NCBI RefSeq assembly: GCF_001517085.1
Contig: NZ_LRAC01000124.1
Span: 307,922 to 371,921 of the forward strand
Reading direction: 5' to 3'
Source: Paenibacillus sp. DMB5
GTDB taxonomy: Bacteria; Bacillota; Bacilli; Paenibacillales; Paenibacillaceae
Length of the DNA: 64,000 nt
Shown here: positions 27,814 to 36,002 of the stretch, piece after piece
How the letters are laid out: each line of letters starts with the position of its first letter
Position numbering within the stretch: position 1 is the stretch's first letter
Notes under the pieces: model-generated
The model's input: the letters and a program-made list of their open reading frames with translations, nothing else
Databases searched by the model: none
Told to the model about the DNA's origin: nothing
Made by a program: the position numbers and the translations under genes

Positions 27814-28590
27814 ATGCGGATTGGTTTTTTTGACTCCGGAATCGGCGGAATTACGGTGCTGCACCAGGCCCTGAAGCTTCTGCCAAATGAAGATTACCTG
27901 TTCTATGCGGATACGAGGAATGTGCCCTACGGAGAGAAAACAAAAGAAGAAGTGAAACAATATATTTTTGAGGCTGTGCAGTTTATAGCGGAGCAGCAGG
28001 TAAAAGCACTCGTCATTGCCTGCAATACGGCAACCAGTGTGGCAATTGAGGAGCTGCGTGAACGTTATGAATTTCCGATTCTCGGAATTGAACCGGCCGT
28101 GAAGCCGGCTGTGCAGAAATGGGAGGTTCACCGCAAAAAGGTGCTCGTCCTGGCCACGAATCTTACGCTGAGGGAAGAAAAGTTCACTAACCTGGTCAAG
28201 CGGCTTGACCACCGGGATATCGTCGACAGCCTGGCGCTTCCGGGCCTGGTTACATTTGCTGAGCAGCATGAGTTTAATGATGAGCTGGTCAAAAGCTATC
28301 TGGAGCAGGAGCTATCACGCTTCGATCTGTGCCAGTACGGAACGGTTGTGCTCGGATGCACTCATTTTCCTTACTTCACCAATGTTATCAAGGAGATTTT
28401 TCCGGTAGGTACGGACTTTATCTCTGGCAGTACCGGTACAGCCAACAATCTGAAGCGGATTCTGGAGTGTGATCAGCTGCTGGAGAGCGGAAGCGGAGAT
28501 ATCGCCTTCTATAATTCGGGAATCAGAGTGGAAGATACAGCTACTCTGGAGCGTTACGGGCAGCTGCTGCTGATGCTGGATGGGTTGTAA
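27814..28590 (+). CDS. murI: Glutamate racemase
   Basis: This 258-aa cytoplasmic enzyme interconverts L- and D-glutamate for peptidoglycan synthesis without a cofactor. The two catalytic cysteines are visible in ACNTAT and GCTHFP, along with the N-terminal DSGIGG and the PYGEKT segment that contact substrate. Length is usual for the family. An AAGAGTG site precedes the ATG. Paenibacilli often have two racemases, so this may not be the only copy. Confidence 0.92.
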   Translation: MRIGFFDSGIGGITVLHQALKLLPNEDYLFYADTRNVPYGEKTKEEVKQYIFEAVQFIAEQQVKALVIACNTATSVAIEELRERYEFPILGIEPAVKPAVQKWEVHRKKVLVLATNLTLREEKFTNLVKRLDHRDIVDSLALPGLVTFAEQHEFNDELVKSYLEQELSRFDLCQYGTVVLGCTHFPYFTNVIKEIFPVGTDFISGSTGTANNLKRILECDQLLESGSGDIAFYNSGIRVEDTATLERYGQLLLMLDGL

Positions 28591-28604
28591 CACAGACAAA
28601 TGAA

Positions 28605-28633
28605 TTGAGCAATCTGCCTAATCCTGCTATACT
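28605..28633 (+). promoter_or_regulatory. Promoter for the FusB-type gene
   Basis: TTGAGC (28605-28610) and TATACT (28628-28633) are separated by 17 bp. Transcription would start near 28640, giving a leader of about 210 nt before the resistance-type gene. Confidence 0.65.
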
Positions 28634-28667
28634 TTTCGCATGTGAATTGGATTGGGGGTTGTTACTG

Positions 28668-28718
28668 ATGGCACTTCTTAATTGCTCATTGGCTAGGCTG
28701 TCCTCATGCAGAGCCTAA
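28668..28718 (+). CDS. Putative leader peptide upstream of the FusB-type gene
   Basis: A GGGGG site lies nine bases before an ATG that encodes MALLNCSLARLSSCRA and then stops. Inverted segments follow (GGCTAGGCTGT...AGAGCC and GGGCGA...TCGCCC). A short translated ORF plus foldable leader between promoter and gene is the layout of translational attenuation, reported for staphylococcal fusB. Whether this peptide is translated is not known. Confidence 0.4.
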   Translation: MALLNCSLARLSSCRA

Positions 28719-28848
28719 TCAGGGGCGATACTTTGCGTGAGGTGCGATAGAATAAGGAATTCATTCGCCCAAACTGGATTTTATCGTTTCTAATAATAGG
28801 CTTTGCACCGGTATGAATGCATCTATCATATCTAAGGGGCGAAAACCT

Positions 28849-29499
28849 ATGAATACACCATTTATTAGAAACCATCAATTGAATGTGATTAAGAAACAAA
28901 CGGATTTCCTGCAGAATACGTTACGTACGGTCGCTGACCGGAGAGTACTGGAGACGGTAAGGTATACAGCAGCTGCAACAGTGGTTAATGCCTTTAGTGA
29001 ACTGACTGTGGAGCAGCGGCAGATGCTGGAGCAGATCTCTTCTTTCGAGTCGGGTTATGATTTTCAGCGCTTCCTTGACAGTCTGGAGCCGCTGATGGTT
29101 CCTTATCCGGATATTACGCTGAAGCAAATCCAGAAGCTTTTTCCCAAGACCAAGAAGCTGAGGGTACCGGATCTGAACACAATTGATTTCAGGTATCTGA
29201 CCTATCTGAGCTGGGTGGACATTGCGGCCAATAAGCTGTTTATTGTCTATCCGCATCACGGGCAGTTTATCGGGATTGAGGGAAGGCTTATCCCAACGAA
29301 TAAGAAGGGCTACTGCCTGTTCTGCAACCGGCATCAGGAGCTTGCGTTCCTCTCGGTGTCGACCAAGCCTGTACATGCTTCGCAGGATAACATTGCTTCT
29401 GTGGGCCAATATGTGTGCATGGACAATCATGCCTGCAATCACAGCATCACCAGTACAGAGGCACTTGAGAAGTTCATTCTGTCTGTGCGGAAATCCTGA
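28849..29499 (+). CDS. FusB/FusC-family EF-G-binding protein
   Basis: This ~216-aa protein (ATG at 28849 with AAGGGGCG upstream) matches FusB/FusC: a helical N-terminal half and a C-terminal treble-clef-like zinc domain with the four-Cys pattern GYCLFCN ... YVCMDNHACN. Family members bind elongation factor G, help release it from stalled ribosomes and can confer fusidic acid resistance. Chromosomal homologues in soil Bacillota are common and need not give clinical resistance. Regulation by leader-peptide attenuation is possible. A strong terminator follows. Confidence 0.85.
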   Translation: MNTPFIRNHQLNVIKKQTDFLQNTLRTVADRRVLETVRYTAAATVVNAFSELTVEQRQMLEQISSFESGYDFQRFLDSLEPLMVPYPDITLKQIQKLFPKTKKLRVPDLNTIDFRYLTYLSWVDIAANKLFIVYPHHGQFIGIEGRLIPTNKKGYCLFCNRHQELAFLSVSTKPVHASQDNIASVGQYVCMDNHACNHSITSTEALEKFILSVRKS

Positions 29500-29509
29500 T
29501 CATATTAAG

Positions 29510-29543
29510 AGACGGCTGCCCTTAGCGGGGCAACCGTCTTTTT
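29510..29543 (+). terminator. Terminator after the FusB-type gene
   Basis: AGACGGCTGCCC/GGGCAACCGTCT stem followed by T5. Confidence 0.85.
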
Positions 29544-29697
29544 GCATATCTGACTGTATAATTGTGCAGGTTACGACGGAGGAGACGGCGCTCCAGCTGC
29601 TGAAACAGTGAGCAATGGTGGTCAAATGCAGCTTAAGGGTAATAATTTCTGGAACGCCAGATATCCTATGAACGATTGAGCAAAGGAGCGATAAACA

Positions 29698-30618
29698 ATG
29701 ATCGTAACATTAACTGTGAATCCAGCTGTTGATGCCAGTACAGGAATTGATAAGGTAGTCCCTGAACATAAAATGAAATGCAGGGAGGCCACTTATAAAC
29801 CGGGTGGTGGAGGAGTCAATGTTGCCAGGGCAGTCCACAGGCTTGGCGGTAAGTCGCTGGCGGTGTATGCTTCAGGCGGATTGCACGGACAGCTGATCGG
29901 CAGCATGCTGGATCAGGAAGGTGTAGCCTGGCAGGCGGTACCGATTACAGGTCAGACCCGTGAGAATCTGATTGTGCTGGAGGAATCGAGCGGGAAGCAG
30001 TTCCGTTTTGATATGCCTGGCCCGTCCTTTAACGAGAATGACTGGGAAGCATGCCTGCAGGCACTCAAACAGCTCGAAGCAGCGCCGGATATCATTGTAG
30101 CCAGCGGAAGTCTTCCTCCCGGGTGTCCGAAGGATTTTTACGGCCGGGTGGCGGAGATTGCTAAAGCGCGGCAAGCGCGCATTATTGTTGATACGTCGGG
30201 AGAAGCGCTCCAGCTGGCTGCTGATGCCGGTGTTTATCTGCTAAAGCCCAATCTGCGGGAGCTTGAAGAGCTTAGCGGAAGGGCAATCGGTAACCACAAG
30301 GAGGCTGAAGAAGCTGCACTTAGCCTTATCGATGAAGGGCGTACGGAAGTAGTGGTGATCTCGCTGGGAAGTGAAGGGGCTCTGCTGGTGACAAAAGAAG
30401 GTTCAGAGCACATCCGGTCACCTAAGGTGAAGGTGGCCAGCGTTGTCGGGGCCGGGGACAGTCTTGTAGGCGGGCTTGTGTACAGCTTATCTCAAGGACA
30501 TCCGCTCAGGGAAGCGGTAAGATATGGAGTCGCTTCTGGTGCGGCGGCGGTGATGAATCCGGAGCGTGAGCTCTGTAGGCGGGAGGATACGGAACGTTTA
30601 TACGCGGAAATGGAATGA
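29698..30618 (+). CDS. pfkB: PfkB-type 6-phosphofructokinase / sugar-phosphate kinase
   Basis: This 306-aa ribokinase-fold kinase aligns closely with E. coli phosphofructokinase-2: PGGGGVNVARA near the N-terminus, SGSLPPG, DTSGEAL, KPNLREL, and the C-terminal catalytic motif VGAGDS with the base Asp. It likely phosphorylates fructose 6-phosphate in glycolysis, though a tagatose-6-phosphate or related substrate is possible. AAAGGAGCG precedes the ATG. It stands alone with its own terminator. Confidence 0.85.
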   Translation: MIVTLTVNPAVDASTGIDKVVPEHKMKCREATYKPGGGGVNVARAVHRLGGKSLAVYASGGLHGQLIGSMLDQEGVAWQAVPITGQTRENLIVLEESSGKQFRFDMPGPSFNENDWEACLQALKQLEAAPDIIVASGSLPPGCPKDFYGRVAEIAKARQARIIVDTSGEALQLAADAGVYLLKPNLRELEELSGRAIGNHKEAEEAALSLIDEGRTEVVVISLGSEGALLVTKEGSEHIRSPKVKVASVVGAGDSLVGGLVYSLSQGHPLREAVRYGVASGAAAVMNPERELCRREDTERLYAEME

Positions 30619-30640
30619 CCCTAAGGGAGATTTACATGCA

Positions 30641-30671
30641 GAAAAGTCCGGATTCCGGGCTTTTCTTTTTG
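30641..30671 (+). terminator. Terminator after pfkB
   Basis: AAAAGTCCGGATTCCGGGCTTTT hairpin followed by CTTTTT. Confidence 0.8.
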
Positions 30672-30870
30672 TTGTCTGCAAAACCCGCTGCCAATACAGC
30701 ATTCTTGCAAATGTACAGTAACATTTCAGTGTCCTTCATGCTATCTTGGGCTTGCGGAATCTAAGTAGAACAACCAAAAGGGGGAAAGCGATCAATAGAG
30801 CTGAATCTGTTTACTGTTTACATTGATGAACTTGTCCTTACAAAACAGATTTACTTGGGAGGCGGATTTA

Positions 30871-32142
30871 TTGAAAAAGCCAAAGCAATATAAGCTCAGC
30901 CTCATTTTGCTGGCTCTGCTGACTCTGATGCCGGCGGGAGCGGGAACTGCAGCACCAGTGCTGGAGGTGGTTCCTTTTCCGATGGATTCCAGCAATCAGG
31001 CCGGATGGTGGTCACCGCTTGCTACTTACGGGCTTGGTTTTGAGTACGCTTACATGGCTTACAATGCGCCGGGATCGATTCCGGGAAAACACACGGTTGC
31101 TATTGCCAGACGGGATAATGACGGGAATTGGAGCAAACTGCCGCTTATGGACGGCACTACACCTGCAGAGTACATCGACGATCTTGGTCATAATCAGCCT
31201 TCTATGGCCAGAGACGGGAGCGGCCGGTTTCATGTCTTTGCGTCCATGCACAGCAATACTTGGCGGTATTACCGGTCTGATACAGTAGGCGGAGTTCCGC
31301 AGAATCATTCGGATGAGCTGCCTCAGGGCATGACGGTAACCTACCCGGTGCTGACAACAGCTCCTAACGGGGATTTGTATTTGCTGGTACGTGCAGATAA
31401 AGATCTGGCAGGTAAAAGAGAGGCCGTGCTGTTCCGCTGGAACAACGCCGATTCGGTATGGACTCAGGTCAAAGTCATTGCGGCACACCTTAACCGGTCT
31501 GTCTATCCGGACGATCTTGTTTTTGATGCAAACGGCGATCTGCATATTATATTCGAGTGGGCGTATTTTGCAGCCAGTCCGCTGCGTCACCAGCTGTCGT
31601 ATTTAAAATATAGTCCCGCTACGAACGAGTTCACCAAAGCAGACGGAACGCCGGTTGCAACACCGGTAAGCCTGACAACAGCGGATATTGTACAGCCTAT
31701 GGCTCCTGGAGAAGCCTACGTTCAGAGCGGCAGCGATCCCGGCGGTCCGGGTGTGCAAAGCGCCAAGCTAACGCTAGATTCAGCAGGAAGTCCGGTTATC
31801 GCATACCGCTACCGTGAGGAAGGGAGTACAAGCTTTTCAGTCAAGCAGGCTACTTATGGCCCTGGAGGATGGAACCTGCAGACCGTCTATAATGCAGCTC
31901 CAACTACAGCGGCAATTGATGTGACCTGGACGGGAACTACAGCAAGAATCTATTATGTAAAAAGCAGCGGGACTGACCGTGCCTTCATGGCTGTCAACAC
32001 AGGCGGAACCTGGACGGAAACCTCGCTTGCGCCGGGTATTCCGATAGAGCGGCTGGCCGTGGACCGCAGTCCTAAAGGCGTAGATATTTTGTATCTGGTG
32101 GATGTGACGAATCTGAAGCTTTATTACGGACGTAATAATTAA
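30871..32142 (+). CDS. Secreted BNR-repeat (BNR_4-like) protein
   Basis: The TTG at 30871 follows GGGAGG by eight bases. The 423-aa product starts with a signal peptide (basic LKKPKQYK, hydrophobic core, cleavage near AGTAA). The rest is beta-rich with repeated blade-like segments (NQPSMARDGSGRFHVF, YPVLTTAPNGDLYLLV, YPDDLVFDANGDLHIIFEW), typical of BNR_4-type propellers found in polysaccharide lyases and other carbohydrate-active proteins. It is probably an extracellular polysaccharide-binding or -cleaving enzyme; substrate unknown. A terminator lies at 32235-32267. Confidence 0.7.
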   Translation: MKKPKQYKLSLILLALLTLMPAGAGTAAPVLEVVPFPMDSSNQAGWWSPLATYGLGFEYAYMAYNAPGSIPGKHTVAIARRDNDGNWSKLPLMDGTTPAEYIDDLGHNQPSMARDGSGRFHVFASMHSNTWRYYRSDTVGGVPQNHSDELPQGMTVTYPVLTTAPNGDLYLLVRADKDLAGKREAVLFRWNNADSVWTQVKVIAAHLNRSVYPDDLVFDANGDLHIIFEWAYFAASPLRHQLSYLKYSPATNEFTKADGTPVATPVSLTTADIVQPMAPGEAYVQSGSDPGGPGVQSAKLTLDSAGSPVIAYRYREEGSTSFSVKQATYGPGGWNLQTVYNAAPTTAAIDVTWTGTTARIYYVKSSGTDRAFMAVNTGGTWTETSLAPGIPIERLAVDRSPKGVDILYLVDVTNLKLYYGRNN

Positions 32143-32234
32143 GGCAGTGCAACGGATGGCAATGGATGACGCCAGATAACTGAACGGATGAGCAGGGTGA
32201 GGCGAGTGAATTAACGGTGCTCATATGATGAAGA

Positions 32235-32267
32235 GGCAGCCGATGCATATAAGCACTGGCTGCCTTT
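32235..32267 (+). terminator. Terminator after the BNR-like gene
   Basis: GGCAGCC/GGCTGCC stem with a 16-nt loop and TTT. The following 290 bases up to the next gene hold nothing recognisable. Confidence 0.6.
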
Positions 32268-32561
32268 AAATTTAATATGAATCAGAACGGGATAGGATGT
32301 AGTGGAAAACATATTTATCCATACGAAATGGAAGATTTTCCGGGCGCTATAAATTAATTTAGTCATATTTATCCATGTTGATGAGGGTTTAGTACAAAGC
32401 CTGGGCTGCAGTCTTGGAGATTCACAAATCTGCCAATAGCCGTGTAAAGTGCAGGCAGGGATTGGACTCCGAAGTCTAGAATAGAGTCGTAATCCCATTA
32501 GTTGGATATACTGGTGATCGAAGAACCGTAATTAGCTTTTTTAAAAGGAGTGCTGCTGATA

Positions 32562-33011
32562 ATGAATTTTGAATTTGACAGTGAAATTAAGATGCTGGAA
32601 GGTAAAATGAAATGGAAAGTGATTTATTTCCCATATTCTGTTCAGGAATTATTCAACACCAGCGGTAAGGTACCCGTACAAATCTCAGTGGATGGTCAAG
32701 AGTTCGAACATACCTTGCTGCCGTCAAAAAACGGGCATTATTTAGTTTACAATGAATTTATCCGCAGAGAAGTGCGTAAAGAGTTGGGTGACCAGCTTCA
32801 TGTCATTTTAACCAAATGTGAGGAAAAGCGTGGAGTAACCGTACCAGATAACATATCACAGACCCTAGAGGATCACCAGCTTCTGGACCAGTTCCTGGGT
32901 CAGCCTGATTACATCAAGCGGGAACAGCTTAATCACATCGAATTGGCCAAAAAGGATGAGACGAAAAACAACCGGATTCTGGCCCTAATGAAGAAGCTTA
33001 AGGAGAAATGA
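32562..33011 (+). CDS. DUF1905/YdeI-family protein
   Basis: This 149-aa protein has an N-terminal DUF1905 beta domain (WKVIYFPYSVQELFN; GKVPVQISVDG; HYLVYNEFIRREV) followed by a short YdeI-like helical tail. Function unknown. AAAGGAGTG precedes the ATG at 32562. It is the last core-genome gene before the AT-rich mobile region. Confidence 0.75.
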   Translation: MNFEFDSEIKMLEGKMKWKVIYFPYSVQELFNTSGKVPVQISVDGQEFEHTLLPSKNGHYLVYNEFIRREVRKELGDQLHVILTKCEEKRGVTVPDNISQTLEDHQLLDQFLGQPDYIKREQLNHIELAKKDETKNNRILALMKKLKEK

Positions 33012-33258
33012 AAAATCTATCAAGGATAATATATGGTAAAAATGTGCAAATTGATATTGATAAGTCAATTTAAGATGAGCGGTTAGTTAAACTGGTAATT
33101 TGGATGTAGTTTTGTAAATAAGAATTAAATTTCAGGATAAGTAAAAGTATTAGTAACAGCATAAAACAAAAAAAATAACAACAATCAAACAACTAAAGAA
33201 AATAAAATCAAAACAAAGAAGAAAGAAATAGAGCACAAATAGAGCACTAAAATTACAT

Positions 33259-33280
33259 AATATTCAGTTAACTGAATATT
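33259..33280. repeat. Perfect 22-bp palindrome outside the left transposon repeats
   Basis: The sequence reads AATATTCAGTT followed by its exact reverse complement AACTGAATATT. It lies 126 bp before the first 19-bp end repeat in a stretch (33012-33405) with no gene. It could be an operator or target-related site. Confidence 0.55.
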
Positions 33281-33405
33281 CAGATTCGGACACAAAACAG
33301 CTTAAATCAGCCTAGTACGGATTGTTTAGTCACTACTTCCTCACAAAACCCGTATTTTGTACATATGTAGCTAGGTTAGATTCAAGGCTCTTCAACCAGG
33401 CTATA

Positions 33406-33453
33406 TGTCGGAGGACAAGAACATAGTCCCTTGTAGGACAAGAACTTGATCCC
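33406..33453 (+). repeat. Left end repeats of the Tn7-like element (candidate TnsB sites)
   Basis: TGTCGG at 33406 is followed by AGGACAAGAACATAGTCCC (33412-33430) and AGGACAAGAACTTGATCCC (33435-33453), two direct copies 23 bp apart. The same 19-mer recurs in inverted orientation at 55444-55495. Multiple transposase-binding repeats and a 5'-TGT terminus are typical of Tn7-like ends. Confidence 0.7.
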
Positions 33454-33482
33454 ATTGCCGATTAGTCTCCTATTTTGGCCAC

Positions 33483-33508
33483 AAAAAAACAACTCACTCG
33501 AGTTGTTT
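33483..33508 (-). terminator. Terminator of the tns operon
   Basis: On the minus strand AACAACTCGAGTGAGTTGTT is followed by T7, directly at the tniQ stop codon. Confidence 0.8.
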
Positions 33509-34998
33509 TAATAATCATGTTTCTTTATATATGAACTAACGTAATTAATCAGTTCATAATTTTTTGGATATTCGATGGATATCCGTGCCGGTAAATATGA
33601 TTTCATTTTTGAAATAGCTCTCTTTCTTCTTAAGCTATGATTTGGACATTGATGTTTAGGTATTTTAGTGTTAGCTGTATTCTCATAATACATTTTAAAA
33701 TTTATACCTTCAGCGCGCTTTCCTTCAATCTCTTGATATTTGAAAGCAATTTTAAAATTGGCTTTTGTGCTCATGAGGATCTTATCCCAATCCGTATGTT
33801 TCTTGCCATGCAGCAAAATATCGTTGGCATATTTAAGACAGTCATAAAAAAATGCTAAACTAAAACGATATGACCATTGTTCTTGAATCCACACCAATGT
33901 ATCCTTATTAACCTGTTTACCCTTACTACTAAGAACATATTCTTCTAATAATAATTTAATGTCATCAGTTATTGCATTAGTAAGCAGCTCATATCCGTGT
34001 CGTCCTCCACTTCGCGCCACAACACTACTTCGGGTATCAGAACTATAAAAACGTTCAGTCTTTAAAAGTGTTTTACGCCAGTTAACATACGCGTAAGCGT
34101 ATGGACAAATATCAGGGAACTCTTCCCCATCACTTTTTAGTAACTGCCAAAATTGTTTTATACAATTAGAATGATTCCTGAGTAGATTCTTTCTTAAATA
34201 ACGATTAACAGTTTGGAATGTATTCACATTATTATTATATAGATCTTTGTTAAATTGAGTAGAATAATAAAAATCATCTATAAGTATCTTATTGTTATCC
34301 TGAGTAAACGATTTCATTGATACATATGGTTGAAAATCGGAAAGTATATTTAGACTCGCGGATTCAGGAGAAAATAGAGTTCTGATTCCTTCAGAATTAT
34401 TGGTTTTGGACAACCAATGTAAAGTTGCTGGATCCACTATCTTAAATTTTGTATCCCATTTTTCCCAAAGTATATTTGAAAAATCAGCAAATTGAAATCC
34501 GCATTTACAGGAAAAAGCGTCTCCAAAAAATCGGTTGGAAAATATAAAGGGAATATTCATCTCACATTTTGGACATGTCTCTTTTAATTTTGTATTGTGA
34601 AAAGGACAATAATCCAATAATTTAAATTGATGTAACCAGCTATGATGTCCGTATGAAATGCACTCGCTACACCATCGTAGATGTTTAGAAAACCAGGACG
34701 TGACTGGATATCGATGGCTATGTAGAGGAATTGTCAGTGAGTGTAAGGATTGTTGAGTAAACTTTACTAAGTTCACTCCAAAAATCATTTCTAAGATCGA
34801 CTCGTCAAAACTTTTAAGGGAGAATAGATCAATTTTTCGTTCATCTTTTTTTGGATTGTTTTTATTTTTCTCACAACTATTTGCAGCATATTTAAAAATA
34901 TTGCCTCTGCTTGTACGATTAGCAAATGACAATTTCTCGAATATGGACCAAGGAGTCTCGTATTCATGGATCCATTCGGTTCTCCAAATAGCTTGCAT
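33508..34998 (-). CDS. TniQ/TnsD-family target-selection protein
   Basis: This ~496-aa protein begins with the TniQ signature ETPWSIFEKLSFAN and carries zinc-binding cysteine/histidine sets (RWCSEC, DYCPFHN, ETCPKC, FSCKCGF between about residues 125 and 185). In Tn7, TnsD binds the attachment site and recruits TnsC. The length is closer to TnsD than to short TniQ proteins, suggesting site-specific insertion. The ATG at 34998 follows GGGGGG; a TTG one codon earlier is also possible. It ends at the left end of the element. Confidence 0.8.
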   Translation of the reverse strand: MQAIWRTEWIHEYETPWSIFEKLSFANRTSRGNIFKYAANSCEKNKNNPKKDERKIDLFSLKSFDESILEMIFGVNLVKFTQQSLHSLTIPLHSHRYPVTSWFSKHLRWCSECISYGHHSWLHQFKLLDYCPFHNTKLKETCPKCEMNIPFIFSNRFFGDAFSCKCGFQFADFSNILWEKWDTKFKIVDPATLHWLSKTNNSEGIRTLFSPESASLNILSDFQPYVSMKSFTQDNNKILIDDFYYSTQFNKDLYNNNVNTFQTVNRYLRKNLLRNHSNCIKQFWQLLKSDGEEFPDICPYAYAYVNWRKTLLKTERFYSSDTRSSVVARSGGRHGYELLTNAITDDIKLLLEEYVLSSKGKQVNKDTLVWIQEQWSYRFSLAFFYDCLKYANDILLHGKKHTDWDKILMSTKANFKIAFKYQEIEGKRAEGINFKMYYENTANTKIPKHQCPNHSLRRKRAISKMKSYLPARISIEYPKNYELINYVSSYIKKHDY

Positions 34999-35019
34999 CA
35001 ATATTCCCCCCAGCTCAAT

Positions 35020-35988
35020 TTAAACAAGAGCCATGTAGATCTCTGACTCTACATAACCCGACATTTCGATGGCTTCCCTCCACTGCGCTTTATTAATCCA
35101 GTAATGTTGATCTCCATGTATCCCATACTTTTTCAAAGCATTTTCAATGGTAAAAGAGAAATATTCCATAGGAATTTCTAAGGCTGCAGAAACCCCATGT
35201 TCTTTTCTCAAATCCGCGAATAGCTCAAATAACATTTTCGCTTCGCTCTCCAATCTTTCCTTCTTTTTATAACCTTCTGGGAAAAAATATTGACTAAAGC
35301 TACACCCGCTTGCTTCAGGGTAACAAGAGATTTCTGGTGAATCATAGCCGCTTAATATCAGTTGCATATCTTCCCAGGTTCTTATTCCATGAAAGTCATG
35401 TTCATGTGTCATAAAACGACCAATAACCTGAGATTTCCTTTGCTCCAGAAAAAAGGTACGTCTTGCAAGGAGTTCTTCTTGGCCAACGGAGATAACAGTC
35501 ATTGAAATTTTTCTCTGCACAAGCGCATTATAAATATCCATGAGCCAATTATAATGTGCCTCTGTGAGCCGGTGTGCTTCGTCAATGATTAGAACCAAAC
35601 GCCGAAGCTTTGATTTTTCTGCTTTTTCAAGCATAAAATTTACAACCTGTCTCCGTAATTCTGATGAATTACGTTTTGATATAAAGGGAAAATTAAAGTC
35701 GCTAAGTAGATCTGAATAGAATTTTTCCTCACTTGGTACACGGTATGAATTACAGTTGGCATAAAGAATAGGCAATGGTGCACCAAAATTTGTAGGCAAA
35801 TGATCAATGGCAAAACGTAAAGCCCATGTTTTTCCGATTCTCGGTCTACCGTAAACTATCATTCCAGGAAGACGATTGTTTACGATTCTCGTCATACTGC
35901 CCATTAGTCGTAAAACTTCCTTCGTCGGTATGATATAGTCACCTGTCTCGATCGGATGTGTGCCTATCTGTACTTGAGGTCTCTCCAA
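35020..35988 (-). CDS. tnsC: TnsC-like AAA+ transposition regulator
   Basis: This 322-aa ATPase has Walker A GRPRIGKTWAL near residue 47 and Walker B LVLIIDEAH near 132, in the TnsC/TniB arrangement. It should link the target-recognition protein to the transposase and enforce target immunity. The TTG start at 35988 follows GAGGAGAT. It lies 14 nt after tnsB and 21 nt before tniQ. Confidence 0.85.
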   Translation of the reverse strand: MERPQVQIGTHPIETGDYIIPTKEVLRLMGSMTRIVNNRLPGMIVYGRPRIGKTWALRFAIDHLPTNFGAPLPILYANCNSYRVPSEEKFYSDLLSDFNFPFISKRNSSELRRQVVNFMLEKAEKSKLRRLVLIIDEAHRLTEAHYNWLMDIYNALVQRKISMTVISVGQEELLARRTFFLEQRKSQVIGRFMTHEHDFHGIRTWEDMQLILSGYDSPEISCYPEASGCSFSQYFFPEGYKKKERLESEAKMLFELFADLRKEHGVSAALEIPMEYFSFTIENALKKYGIHGDQHYWINKAQWREAIEMSGYVESEIYMALV

Positions 35989-36002
35989 GACAATCTCCTC
36001 AC

